From Bacillota bacterium (lineage in GTDB: Bacteria; Bacillota; Clostridia; Lachnospirales; Lachnospiraceae), in assembly GCA_023391695.1 (NCBI GenBank), contig JAEWAK010000034.1, forward strand, positions 1 through 61,586: a DNA stretch of 61,586 bases, read 5' to 3'. Positions 14,754-23,010 of the stretch are shown here, piece by piece. The number at the start of each line of letters is the position of its first letter. Within the stretch, counting starts at the first letter, position 1. The translations under genes were made by a program, and so were the position numbers. The notes under the pieces are model-generated. The model searched no databases and was not told where the DNA came from. It saw only the letters and a program-made list of their open reading frames with translations.

Positions 14754-17303
14754 ATGAATTTACACGACAAAGTAAGCACAGGATTAAAGGGTTTGGATCA
14801 GGTAATTGACAACCTTCGTTTTGGAGATAATGTAGTCTGGCAGGCGGATTCGGTTTTGGATTATAAGAAAATGGTTGATCATTTTGCCAGGAAGGCTAAG
14901 CTGGATAATATGAGACTGGTTTACATCCGCTTTGGCAGCCATGAACAGCTGCTGGATGAAAGCCAGGAGGTTAAGGTTTTTCGTATTGATGCGAGTAAAG
15001 GATTTGAAAGTTTTGCTACAGAGATATATAACCTGATTAAAAAAGAGGGCAAAAGGGTCTTGTATGTTTTTGATTGCCTGACTGATTTATTAGAATACTG
15101 GCATTCGGATTTGATGATCGGTAATTTTTTTAAGGCCACCTGTCCATATCTGTATGAGTTGGATACGGTAGCATATTTTGCTATCATACGAAACTTTCAT
15201 ACCTATAGCACAATTGCGGGTATCCGTGAAACGACTCAACTTTTACTTGATATATATCAAGTAAACAATAAAACATATATTCATCCGCTCAAGGTATGGC
15301 AGCGTTATTCGCCTACCATGTTCTTTCCGCATTTGATTCAGGGGCAGGAGGCTGTCTGCATCACGGCCAGTTCTGACGCCTCTGAGTTGTTCACCAACAT
15401 TCACCGCAGTGAAAATCGGCTTGATTATTGGAATATCATTTTTAACAGAGCCAAAAAAGTGCTGAACTTTTCACTTAAGCAGCAGGAAGAGGCGAAGAAG
15501 CGCTTAATGTATATGCTGATAGGCAGTGATTCCAGAATGTTTAAGTTGTGTGACCGATATTTAACTTTAAAAGATATTCTGATGATTGCATCCAGAGAAG
15601 TCGGTACCGGCTTTATTGGCGGTAAGAGTGTTGGTATGCTTTTGGCCAGAAAAATTCTGGAGATTGAAGGAAAAGACCGTTTTACACCATTATTGGAACC
15701 CCACGATTCATTCTATATTGGGTCGGATGTTTTTTACACCTATATTGTACAAAACGGCTGGTGGAGACTTCGTGCAAAGCAAAAGACGAAGGACGGATAT
15801 TATAAGTATGCACGTGAATTGGGAGATAAGCTTTTACACGGAGAGTTTCCTAAGGACATTCAGGAACAGTTTGTTCAAATACTGGAATATTTCGGTCAGT
15901 CTCCGATAATTATACGTTCCAGCTCCTTGCTTGAGGATAATTTTGGGAATGCATTTGCGGGGAAATATGAAAGCGTTTTTTGTGTGAATCAAGGTACGCC
16001 CGAGGATCGGTATGAAGCTTTTGCGCAGGCCGTTCGTACTGTTTATGCGAGCACAATGAATGAGGATGCACTCGATTACAGGATGAACAGGGGTCTCTCC
16101 CATCTGGACGAACAGATGGCGATATTGGTCCAGCGTGTTTCAGGCGATCAGTATGGAGAATATTTTTTCCCGCATATTGCCGGTGTCGGAAATTCTTCTA
16201 ATCTTTATGTTTGGGATGAGAGTATTGATATGAACTCAGGGATGCTTCGTCTGGTATTTGGACTTGGTACGAGGGCAGTTAACAGGACGGATGGTGATTA
16301 TGTGAAGGTTGTATGTTTGGATGATCCGTTGCGGATTCCCCCGATGAATTATGAAGATCATAATAAATTTTCCCAGCATAAATTAGATATTCTTTCCTTT
16401 ACGGATAATGTTTTAGTAAGCAGAGACTTGGATGAAATCATATTGCTCGATTTAAAAACAGATAAGAAGTTGTTTATGACTCCTGATTATATAACAGCGG
16501 CTCGTATGCGTGACCTGGGATATATGGACAGTAAGGCTCCTTATATTTTAGATTTCAAAAAATTGTTCACCGATACGGAAATCACCTCTGTAATGAGAGA
16601 AATGCTGGCATTATTGTCCAAAGCATATGATTACCCTGTTGATATTGAATTTACGGCTAATTTAAACAAAGAAAATTTCTTCAAAATCAATCTTTTGCAA
16701 TGCCGCCCATTACAAACCAAAGGGTTAGGTAATACAGTAAAAATACCGGAGCTGACGAATGATAAGGATTGCTTTTTCTACGGAAAAGGAAACTTTATGG
16801 GGGGAAGTGTACGGCTGCCGATTGATTTTGTTGTATTTATTCCGGGGAACACATACCTGGAGCTGAACGAGCAGGGGAAATATGCGGTAGCCAGACAGAT
16901 TGGCCTGATAAACAAAGAAATGAAAGGAAAAAATGTCATGTTGGCAGGTCCGGGCAGGTGGGGAAGTACAACACCGTCGTTAGGTATACCTGTGCATTAT
17001 AACGAATTGTGTAATATGACGGTCATTTGTGAGTATTCATCGAGAAAAGCAGGATTTATGCCGGAGTTATCGTATGGAAGTCATTTTTTTCAAGATATAG
17101 TTGAGGCTGGGATTTTTTATGTGGCCATTTTTGATGGACATAAAGATGTAATATTTAACCCTGACCGCATTCTTAAAGAGGAGAATATGTTAACCTCTTT
17201 ATTACCCCAAAGCAAACAGTTTTCAGATGTTATCCATATAACTAAAACCATTGGCATGGAGATATATTCTGATATTGTAACCCAAAAGCTGCTATGCAGA
17301 TAA
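14754..17303 (+). CDS. PEP/pyruvate-binding (PPDK N-terminal) domain protein with degenerate KaiC-like N-terminus
   Basis: 849 residues from ATG 14754 (GGGGTG just upstream; ATG 14724 is also in frame but has no ribosome-binding site). Residues about 5-230 resemble a RecA/KaiC fold (STGLKGLDQVIDNLRFGDNV, Walker B-like VLYVFDCLTDLLEY), but the P-loop lysine motif is missing. Residues about 290-640 carry the ATP-grasp PEP/pyruvate-binding domain (GTGFIGGKSVGMLLARKIL; IIIRSSSLLEDNFGNAFAGK). The C-terminal part contains CRPLQTKGLG and a long tail with GPGRWGSTTPSLGIP. The phosphohistidine and PEP-binding domains of true PPDK/PpsA are absent. A kinase or nucleotide-dependent regulatory role is plausible; substrate unknown. 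Confidence 0.75.
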   Translation: MNLHDKVSTGLKGLDQVIDNLRFGDNVVWQADSVLDYKKMVDHFARKAKLDNMRLVYIRFGSHEQLLDESQEVKVFRIDASKGFESFATEIYNLIKKEGKRVLYVFDCLTDLLEYWHSDLMIGNFFKATCPYLYELDTVAYFAIIRNFHTYSTIAGIRETTQLLLDIYQVNNKTYIHPLKVWQRYSPTMFFPHLIQGQEAVCITASSDASELFTNIHRSENRLDYWNIIFNRAKKVLNFSLKQQEEAKKRLMYMLIGSDSRMFKLCDRYLTLKDILMIASREVGTGFIGGKSVGMLLARKILEIEGKDRFTPLLEPHDSFYIGSDVFYTYIVQNGWWRLRAKQKTKDGYYKYARELGDKLLHGEFPKDIQEQFVQILEYFGQSPIIIRSSSLLEDNFGNAFAGKYESVFCVNQGTPEDRYEAFAQAVRTVYASTMNEDALDYRMNRGLSHLDEQMAILVQRVSGDQYGEYFFPHIAGVGNSSNLYVWDESIDMNSGMLRLVFGLGTRAVNRTDGDYVKVVCLDDPLRIPPMNYEDHNKFSQHKLDILSFTDNVLVSRDLDEIILLDLKTDKKLFMTPDYITAARMRDLGYMDSKAPYILDFKKLFTDTEITSVMREMLALLSKAYDYPVDIEFTANLNKENFFKINLLQCRPLQTKGLGNTVKIPELTNDKDCFFYGKGNFMGGSVRLPIDFVVFIPGNTYLELNEQGKYAVARQIGLINKEMKGKNVMLAGPGRWGSTTPSLGIPVHYNELCNMTVICEYSSRKAGFMPELSYGSHFFQDIVEAGIFYVAIFDGHKDVIFNPDRILKEENMLTSLLPQSKQFSDVIHITKTIGMEIYSDIVTQKLLCR

Positions 17304-17868
17304 GGTCATACCCGCAAAAGGTCACACTCGCTAGGGTTGGCAGTAATGCCTGCACTGTAAACGCACCAAATTCGTCCTCCTCCTGTATAGAATTCTGCTG
17401 ATAAGAATTTTTTTTTATTCCGTACTTGCATTTTTATACGATATCTATTAAAATTCTTATTAGTATTATTAATATTTTTTCAATTATCCCGAATTAATAA
17501 TACGGCGTACAAAGGCGTATGCTTTGTGATATGCAATAAAGCATGTTCACAGCTTTGCAAGGCAAAGCTTAGAATTTAATAGAATTAAGCAACGCATTTG
17601 ATACGATTGAATAAAAGTTTTTTATGTCTTTTAATGACATATTTATTTTATCGCTTTAAATGCATTTTTTATGTATTCTGCTTTATTGAATTATTATACA
17701 TATCAATAATACTATATTAAAGCTGCCTAAAATTGAATTAATATGAATGCTATATGAATTATTATAATCAAAGCGATGAGTTGATGGTTGCGATCAGATT
17801 ATAGGTTGAGATTTTGAAGAGATAGCATTTACATTTAATAAATTATTATAACAAAGGAGATATATGTC
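17304..17868. other. AT-rich intergenic region before gdhA
   Basis: 565 bp without a supported gene. It is extremely AT-rich from about 17400. A short imperfect repeat near 17545-17575 (AGCTTTGCAAGGCAAAGCTT) forms a hairpin. The gdhA promoter must lie within the last 200 bp, but several AT-rich -10-like boxes prevent a confident choice. Confidence 0.4.
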
Positions 17869-19206
17869 ATGAAAATACTTGGAAGTGTAATGGATCAGGT
17901 AATTAAAAGAAACCCAAATGAACCTGAATTTCACCAGGCAGTCAAGGAAGTTTTGGAGTCTTTGGAACCCGTAGCTGAAAAAAATCCGCATTGGGTAGAG
18001 GCTGGAATATTTGACAGAATTGTTGAACCTGAAAGGCAGATCATTTTCAGAGTGCCGTGGGTTGATGACAAAGGAAAGGTACAGGTTAACAGAGGATTCA
18101 GAATTCAGTTCAATAGTGCAATTGGACCTTATAAGGGAGGTTTGAGACTCCATCCTTCTGTAAATGCCAGTATTCTTAAATTTCTTGGATTTGAACAGAT
18201 TTTCAAAAATTCATTGACCGGTCTTCCAATAGGTGGAGGTAAAGGCGGTAGTGACTTCGATCCAAAGGGTAAATCAGATGGTGAGGTTATGCGTTTCTGT
18301 CAAAGTTTTATGACTGAGTTACAAAGACACATCGGTGAAAACACAGACGTTCCGGCCGGTGATATCGGAACAGGCGCAAGAGAGATTGGCTTTATGTATG
18401 GACAATACAAAAGACTCAGAAATGACTTTACCGGAGTTTTAACAGGCAAGGGATTAACCTGGGGAGGAAGTTTGGCAAGAACAGAAGCTACAGGTTATGG
18501 CCTGTGCTACTTTATGGAAGAAGCTCTTAAAGATAAGGGTAAATCCTTTCAAGGAGCAACAGTTGTTATTTCGGGTTCAGGCAATGTTGCTATCTACGCA
18601 ACTCAAAAAGTATATCAATTGGGTGGTAAAGTAGTTGCTTTAAGTGACTCAAACGGATATGTTTATGATCCCGATGGTATTAAATTAGGAACCGTTCAAA
18701 GAATAAAAGAAGTAGAAAGAAAAAGAATCAGCGAATACGTTAAATATCATCCGAAGGCAACCTATACGGAAGGGTGTTCCGGAATTTGGACAATCAAGTG
18801 TGATATAGCGCTCCCCAGTGCTACTCAGAATGAAATTGATGAGCAATCTGCGAAAGCTCTTGTAGCCAACGGATGTTACGCTGTTGGAGAAGGTGCCAAC
18901 ATGCCGACAACTCCGGAAGCAATTGACGTATTCATTAAAAACAAAGTTATATTCGGACCTGCAAAGGCTGCAAATGCCGGTGGTGTTGCAACATCTGCTC
19001 TTGAAATGACACAAAACAGTATGAGATATTCCTGGACATTTGAAGAAGTTGATGAGAAACTGAAAGATATTATGGTTAATATATACAGAAATGCCAGTGC
19101 GGCAGCAAAAGAATATGGCAGTGAAGATAATCTTGTTGTGGGCGCTAATATTGCCGGATTCTTAAAGGTTGCTAATGCAATGTATGCACAGGGTGTAGCT
19201 TATTAA
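17869..19206 (+). CDS. gdhA: NADP-type glutamate dehydrogenase
   Basis: A 445-residue hexameric-type glutamate dehydrogenase: 2-oxoglutarate + NH4+ + NAD(P)H to glutamate. Diagnostic blocks: FRIQFNSAIGPYKGGLRLHP, substrate region FKNSLTGLPIGGGKGGSDFD, catalytic Asp context TDVPAGDIGTGAREIGFMYG, coenzyme-binding VVISGSGNVAIYATQ. Length and blocks match GdhA of Clostridia. ATG 17869 is preceded by AAAGGAGATATATGTC. It stands alone, ends at a strong bidirectional terminator (19321) and is codon-biased for high expression, as expected for a central nitrogen-assimilation enzyme. Confidence 0.96.
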   Translation: MKILGSVMDQVIKRNPNEPEFHQAVKEVLESLEPVAEKNPHWVEAGIFDRIVEPERQIIFRVPWVDDKGKVQVNRGFRIQFNSAIGPYKGGLRLHPSVNASILKFLGFEQIFKNSLTGLPIGGGKGGSDFDPKGKSDGEVMRFCQSFMTELQRHIGENTDVPAGDIGTGAREIGFMYGQYKRLRNDFTGVLTGKGLTWGGSLARTEATGYGLCYFMEEALKDKGKSFQGATVVISGSGNVAIYATQKVYQLGGKVVALSDSNGYVYDPDGIKLGTVQRIKEVERKRISEYVKYHPKATYTEGCSGIWTIKCDIALPSATQNEIDEQSAKALVANGCYAVGEGANMPTTPEAIDVFIKNKVIFGPAKAANAGGVATSALEMTQNSMRYSWTFEEVDEKLKDIMVNIYRNASAAAKEYGSEDNLVVGANIAGFLKVANAMYAQGVAY

Positions 19207-19320
19207 TATTTTTTATTGAGTAATAACAATTACAAAAAAATTAATACGTGAATTAAAGACGTTTCCTGGCAACAGGCTTAACAGAATTAGATCTTCGTTC
19301 ATAAAAGTAAAATGATAAAA

Positions 19321-19358
19321 AATTGCCTCAAAATATTTACTAGAGGCAATTTTTTTTA
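19321..19358. terminator. bidirectional terminator between gdhA and coat genes
   Basis: AATTGCCTC (19321-19329) pairs with GAGGCAATT (19343-19351), with a T-run on one side and an A-run on the other. It can terminate gdhA and the convergent coat-protein gene. Confidence 0.8.
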
Positions 19359-19607
19359 CTATCCTTGTGACAATTGATTTTTGATTAAGGTTATGTCGTT
19401 ATTAGTAGCGGGTTGAGCAGGCTGATAATATCCCTTTTGTTTAGCAGCCTGATAAACTTTAAATTGACGCTGTTCATCCATATTTCTCATTTGTTGGAAT
19501 GTTTGGCGTAACTGAGGGTTATCAGTTTCAGAAATGATGGCCGCATAACCTGTCAAACTCCCTTTAATCATAGACAAATAATCATTCATAATATCTTTTT
19601 CATTCAT
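19359..19607 (-). CDS. CotF-type spore coat protein, 82 aa
   Basis: A small protein with the Coat_F core: NDYLSMIKGSLTGYAAIISE, PQLRQTFQQMRNMDEQRQFK, VYQAAKQKGYYQPAQPA. Such proteins assemble in the spore coat of Bacilli and Clostridia. The start is ATG 19607 with a GGAGG-type site upstream. It forms a pair with the 61-residue gene 18 bp upstream and is probably expressed in the mother cell during sporulation. No sporulation-sigma promoter could be identified with confidence. Confidence 0.8.
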   Translation of the reverse strand: MNEKDIMNDYLSMIKGSLTGYAAIISETDNPQLRQTFQQMRNMDEQRQFKVYQAAKQKGYYQPAQPATNNDITLIKNQLSQG

Positions 19608-19625
19608 AATATAAAAATTCCCTCC

Positions 19626-19811
19626 TTACTGTAAAAATGTCATTAGTTTTTGTTTGTTTTGTCTTGCATCGTTCGCATCTGCTACCAGCATTTGGCTAAT
19701 CTGAGAATCTTGGCACTGTTGTGCCATAGCATCTAATTTATTTGCTATTGTTCCGTGTGCTCCGATTAAATGCCTTAAGTTCTGTAATTCTAATTGATTT
19801 AAATTTGTCAT
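19626..19811 (-). CDS. small coat-associated protein, 61 aa
   Basis: From ATG 19811 (GGAGG 10 nt upstream) the product begins MTNLNQLELQNLRHLIGAHG and continues with a Gln-rich helical stretch. Tandem small helical proteins ahead of a CotF gene are usual in Clostridia and are annotated as CotF-related or coat proteins. The frame extends upstream to 19832, but the first seven codons overlap the ribosome-binding site. The function is inferred from the neighbour. Confidence 0.65.
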   Translation of the reverse strand: MTNLNQLELQNLRHLIGAHGTIANKLDAMAQQCQDSQISQMLVADANDARQNKQKLMTFLQ

Positions 19812-20052
19812 GTGTTTTTTCCTCCTTTTCATATACTTGCATTTGTATTATTGCAAATATGGTAATTTCCTATTCTGGATTTTTAATGTTTTATTTATTT
19901 TATACAAATAATAAGGCTATATCAGATTGTATTTAGTTACGACTTTAACCAGCAACAATCTAATTGTATAGATTAATACCCTTTTCGGTTAAGTTAAAAT
20001 ATAGGATACTCCAGACAATATTTAAAAGTTCATCATATTGATCCATACCCTC
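19812..20052. other. intergenic region upstream of coat pair
   Basis: AT-rich DNA carrying the coat-pair promoter on the minus strand; no gene is supported. A minus-strand frame at 19960-20157 overlaps the dispersed repeat and has no ribosome-binding site. Confidence 0.35.
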
Positions 20053-20100
20053 CGGGCCCCCACCGGCTTGATATGGCATCTTTTTTGTATTATCAAAGCA
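20053..20100 (+). repeat. dispersed imperfect repeat, copy 2
   Basis: Partner of the copy at 75-122, same orientation: GGGCCCCCACCGG, then GGCATCTTTTTTGTAT, then TCAAAGCA. A weaker resemblance (GCATCTTTTTGTATCCTCAA) is seen at 58389-58408. It lies upstream of the GH9 gene. Confidence 0.45.
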
Positions 20101-20312
20101 AGGGGACGGTTTGTTTGCCTGATAGTTGTAGAAAAATGGGTAAAGAAGTGCACTCAAGGAAAAAAGAAAAATTTAATTAATTTCAGATTGTATTTGTAAA
20201 AAAAGAAGAAAAAATAGTAAAAATATGACATTGAGAATGCCATTATACAAAGATATAATTAAACTCATGGAATATATTAAAATCATATATACCAACTAAA
20301 CACATTTGAGAA

Positions 20313-20340
20313 TTGACAGAATGATTTGGAAAGTCATAAT
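20313..20340 (+). promoter_or_regulatory. candidate promoter of GH9 gene
   Basis: TTGACA (20313-20318), 16-bp spacer, CATAAT (20335-20340), 33 bp before the GH9 start with AGGAGAG between. The -10 box is imperfect. Confidence 0.4.
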
Positions 20341-20372
20341 CGAAAATATTAAAGTTTAGGAGAGTGTAAAAA

Positions 20373-22961
20373 ATGAAAAGACAAAGCAGGATTATTTCAT
20401 TTCTGGCTGCGGTCATAATGATTGCGGCAGTAATTATGCCGGCAACTGCCGTCCAGGCAAATGCAAGCGGAGTTTTTATCAGAGTAAACCAGGTGGGATA
20501 CAAACCTTCGTCAAGTAAAGTGGCTATGGTTTTATCCGGTACCAATTTAAGCGGAGTAAGATATGATGTCTTTAATTCCGGCAATACATCAGTTCTAAAT
20601 GGAACTATTTTATCAGCCAATAAAGGAAGCTGGGGCGATGCCGGGGGTGCAAATTGTACCTATACCTATGCTCTTGATTTCAGTGCTTTAAGTACAGTAG
20701 GCAGCGGATATTATATAAAAATCAATACATACACTTCACCGACATTTTCTGTCAGTGATTCCGTTTACAGCAGTTTAGCCGATCTGTCAATGCAGTTTTT
20801 TAAGGTACAACGCTGCGGAAATACAAATCCAAAAGATCATGGAGCCTGCCATATATCGGGAACAAATTCATCGGTGGATGGAAAACCGGATGGAGCTTCC
20901 GGTACAATCGACGTAACAGGCGGCTGGCATGATGCCTCGGATTACATCAAATTTATGAGTACGATCGGACATGTCACAGATGTAATGCTTACAACCTATA
21001 TTCATCATCCGGAAGTTTTTCCTTCACCCGGAAGCACCGGCGGCGTATTGACCGAAGCAAAGGTAGGGCTGGATTTTATACTAAAGATGTGGGATAACAC
21101 AAACCAAATATTATATATGGAAGTAGCTGATGGTCTTGACCACGATGTTGAGAATGATGATCTTGATTCCCGCAGTAAATGCTGGCCGGAAAATGATAAT
21201 ACCATATATGGTATATCCAGACCTGTCCATCCATGCCCGGCGGGAAAAGGTGCAAATCTGGCGGGCAAAGCGGCAGCTGCCCTGGCACTTGGAGCCAAAA
21301 TTTGGGGAGACCCAAGCGGACCCAGCTACAATGCCGCATTAGCCGGCAGTTATCTTACGGCAGCACAGCAGATATATACCTGGGGCAAGACCAGAACAGG
21401 TATTGCAGGAGATGCGGATGAGTTCTATGTGGATACCGATTATAAAGACGATATGGCCTGGGCAGCAGCTGAACTCTACAGTGCTACGGGGACAGCTTCT
21501 TATCTGGCAGATGCAAAGTCTTATTGTGACAGTGCCGGAGAATGGTATAACAAATCGGATACCAGCCTCAACTGGTCAAGGGCTTACGCCTGGGCAAACT
21601 ATGAAGTTGCATCACTTGACCCGGCATATAAAAGTACAGCTATAAGCCGCATGAATAATCATCTCAATGTAAAGAAAACCTATGCAGATACACAATTCTG
21701 GAATAACAGCAGCCAGCCGAAATGGGGCAGTTATGAAGCTATGAGCAATAATGCAGTTGAAGCCTTGATGTATCAGGAGCTTTCGGGCAATTCTACTTAT
21801 CTAAATCTGGCGGGACAGCAGCTGGACTTTATGTTGGGCAAAAATCCGTGGGGTGTCAGCATGTTAAATGGTGCGGGTACCAGCTGGTTTCAAAATCCCC
21901 GTCATCGTGTGACAACACTGAATCGTATAAGCAATCCCGGATATCAGCTGCTTGGAGCCTGGAGCGAGGGCTTTGAGACAAGTGCCCAATATGCAGTAGA
22001 TCAATTGGATCCATTGCTTCCCGGACAGGAAAATCCAAATATAGTGCAATTCAATGACAGCCGTATGGTTTGGCACGACAATAGAAGAGATTATGCAACA
22101 AATGAAGTAACTATTACCGGAAATGTGGCAGGTATGGCAATGGTAGCTTTTATGGGGGGCAGTTATACACTGAGTATACCGTCGGTACCAACCGGATTGG
22201 CGGCTGCTGCGGCAGGGGCGTCTCAAATAGATGTGACCTGGAGTGCAGCAGCCGGTGCAGCAGGTTATGATCTTGAAGTAGACGGAACCACAATAAGCAA
22301 TGTTACCTCTCCTTATGCGCATACAGGTTTGACGCTGGGCCAGGCCCACAGCTATAGAGTAAGAGCCAAAAACAGCGCCGGTACAAGTGCATGGAGTACA
22401 GCCGTAAGTGCAGCGGCGTCTGCCGCCGCTGTTGATTATCCGGCCAATGCCGATGCCTATGTAAGGGACGGAACTTATGCCGCAACGAATTATGGCACAG
22501 CTGCAACAATCGATGTCAAGGGCGATCCAGATGACGGATATAACAGAAAGGGCTTTTTGAAGTTTGACCTTACCGGCTGTTTGGGAACATCAGCCTCTTC
22601 AGCAGCTTTGAAGGTGTACTGCAATGCGGCATCTGCAGCAACACCGTTAGTGATATACGGTCTTTCCGGCGCGGATACCTGGGTGGAATCAGGAACCGGA
22701 AGTATAACCTGGAATAATCAGCCGAACAGTACAGGTGCAGTAACAATAGGAACTCTGAATGTTACTGCTGCCGGTTGGTACACCATAGATGTTACAAGCT
22801 ATGTGAACAGCCAGATGAGCGTGGATAAGAAAGTGACTTTCAAATTGCAGGTTGAGAACAATAATGGAGCAACCTTAAGCTTTAACAGCAAGGAGAATGC
22901 ATCCAATAAACCTGCTGTATTATCAATTATTGAAAGGGAGGCGTTGCATGAGAAAGGTTAA
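20373..22961 (+). CDS. secreted GH9 cellulase with CelD_N, FN3 and DNRLRE-type domains
   Basis: 862 residues. A signal peptide (cleavage near residue 32) is followed by a CelD_N immunoglobulin-like domain (about 35-130) and the GH9 catalytic domain (about 135-600). In GH9 the motif GGWHDASDYIKF supplies catalytic Asp187 and Asp190, NPRHRVTT carries the conserved His near 511, and NEVTITGNVAG the acid Glu near 578. A fibronectin-III domain (about 605-690) and a C-terminal DNRLRE/CBM96-like beta-domain (DYPANADAYVRDG, FLKFDLTG) follow. Reaction: endo- or processive hydrolysis of beta-1,4-glucan outside the cell. No dockerin is present, so it is a free enzyme. The last codons overlap the ribosome-binding site and an alternative start of the GH43 gene, so the pair is likely an operon. 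Confidence 0.92.
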   Translation: MKRQSRIISFLAAVIMIAAVIMPATAVQANASGVFIRVNQVGYKPSSSKVAMVLSGTNLSGVRYDVFNSGNTSVLNGTILSANKGSWGDAGGANCTYTYALDFSALSTVGSGYYIKINTYTSPTFSVSDSVYSSLADLSMQFFKVQRCGNTNPKDHGACHISGTNSSVDGKPDGASGTIDVTGGWHDASDYIKFMSTIGHVTDVMLTTYIHHPEVFPSPGSTGGVLTEAKVGLDFILKMWDNTNQILYMEVADGLDHDVENDDLDSRSKCWPENDNTIYGISRPVHPCPAGKGANLAGKAAAALALGAKIWGDPSGPSYNAALAGSYLTAAQQIYTWGKTRTGIAGDADEFYVDTDYKDDMAWAAAELYSATGTASYLADAKSYCDSAGEWYNKSDTSLNWSRAYAWANYEVASLDPAYKSTAISRMNNHLNVKKTYADTQFWNNSSQPKWGSYEAMSNNAVEALMYQELSGNSTYLNLAGQQLDFMLGKNPWGVSMLNGAGTSWFQNPRHRVTTLNRISNPGYQLLGAWSEGFETSAQYAVDQLDPLLPGQENPNIVQFNDSRMVWHDNRRDYATNEVTITGNVAGMAMVAFMGGSYTLSIPSVPTGLAAAAAGASQIDVTWSAAAGAAGYDLEVDGTTISNVTSPYAHTGLTLGQAHSYRVRAKNSAGTSAWSTAVSAAASAAAVDYPANADAYVRDGTYAATNYGTAATIDVKGDPDDGYNRKGFLKFDLTGCLGTSASSAALKVYCNAASAATPLVIYGLSGADTWVESGTGSITWNNQPNSTGAVTIGTLNVTAAGWYTIDVTSYVNSQMSVDKKVTFKLQVENNNGATLSFNSKENASNKPAVLSIIEREALHEKG

Positions 22962-23010
22962 AATGTTCAACAAGGAATGTAAATTGTCAGTCAAGAAAGG
23001 AGGTAGTTGC

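Noticed and set aside
19960..20157. Minus-strand 65-codon frame
   Set aside because: No ribosome-binding site and no known family; it overlaps the dispersed repeat.
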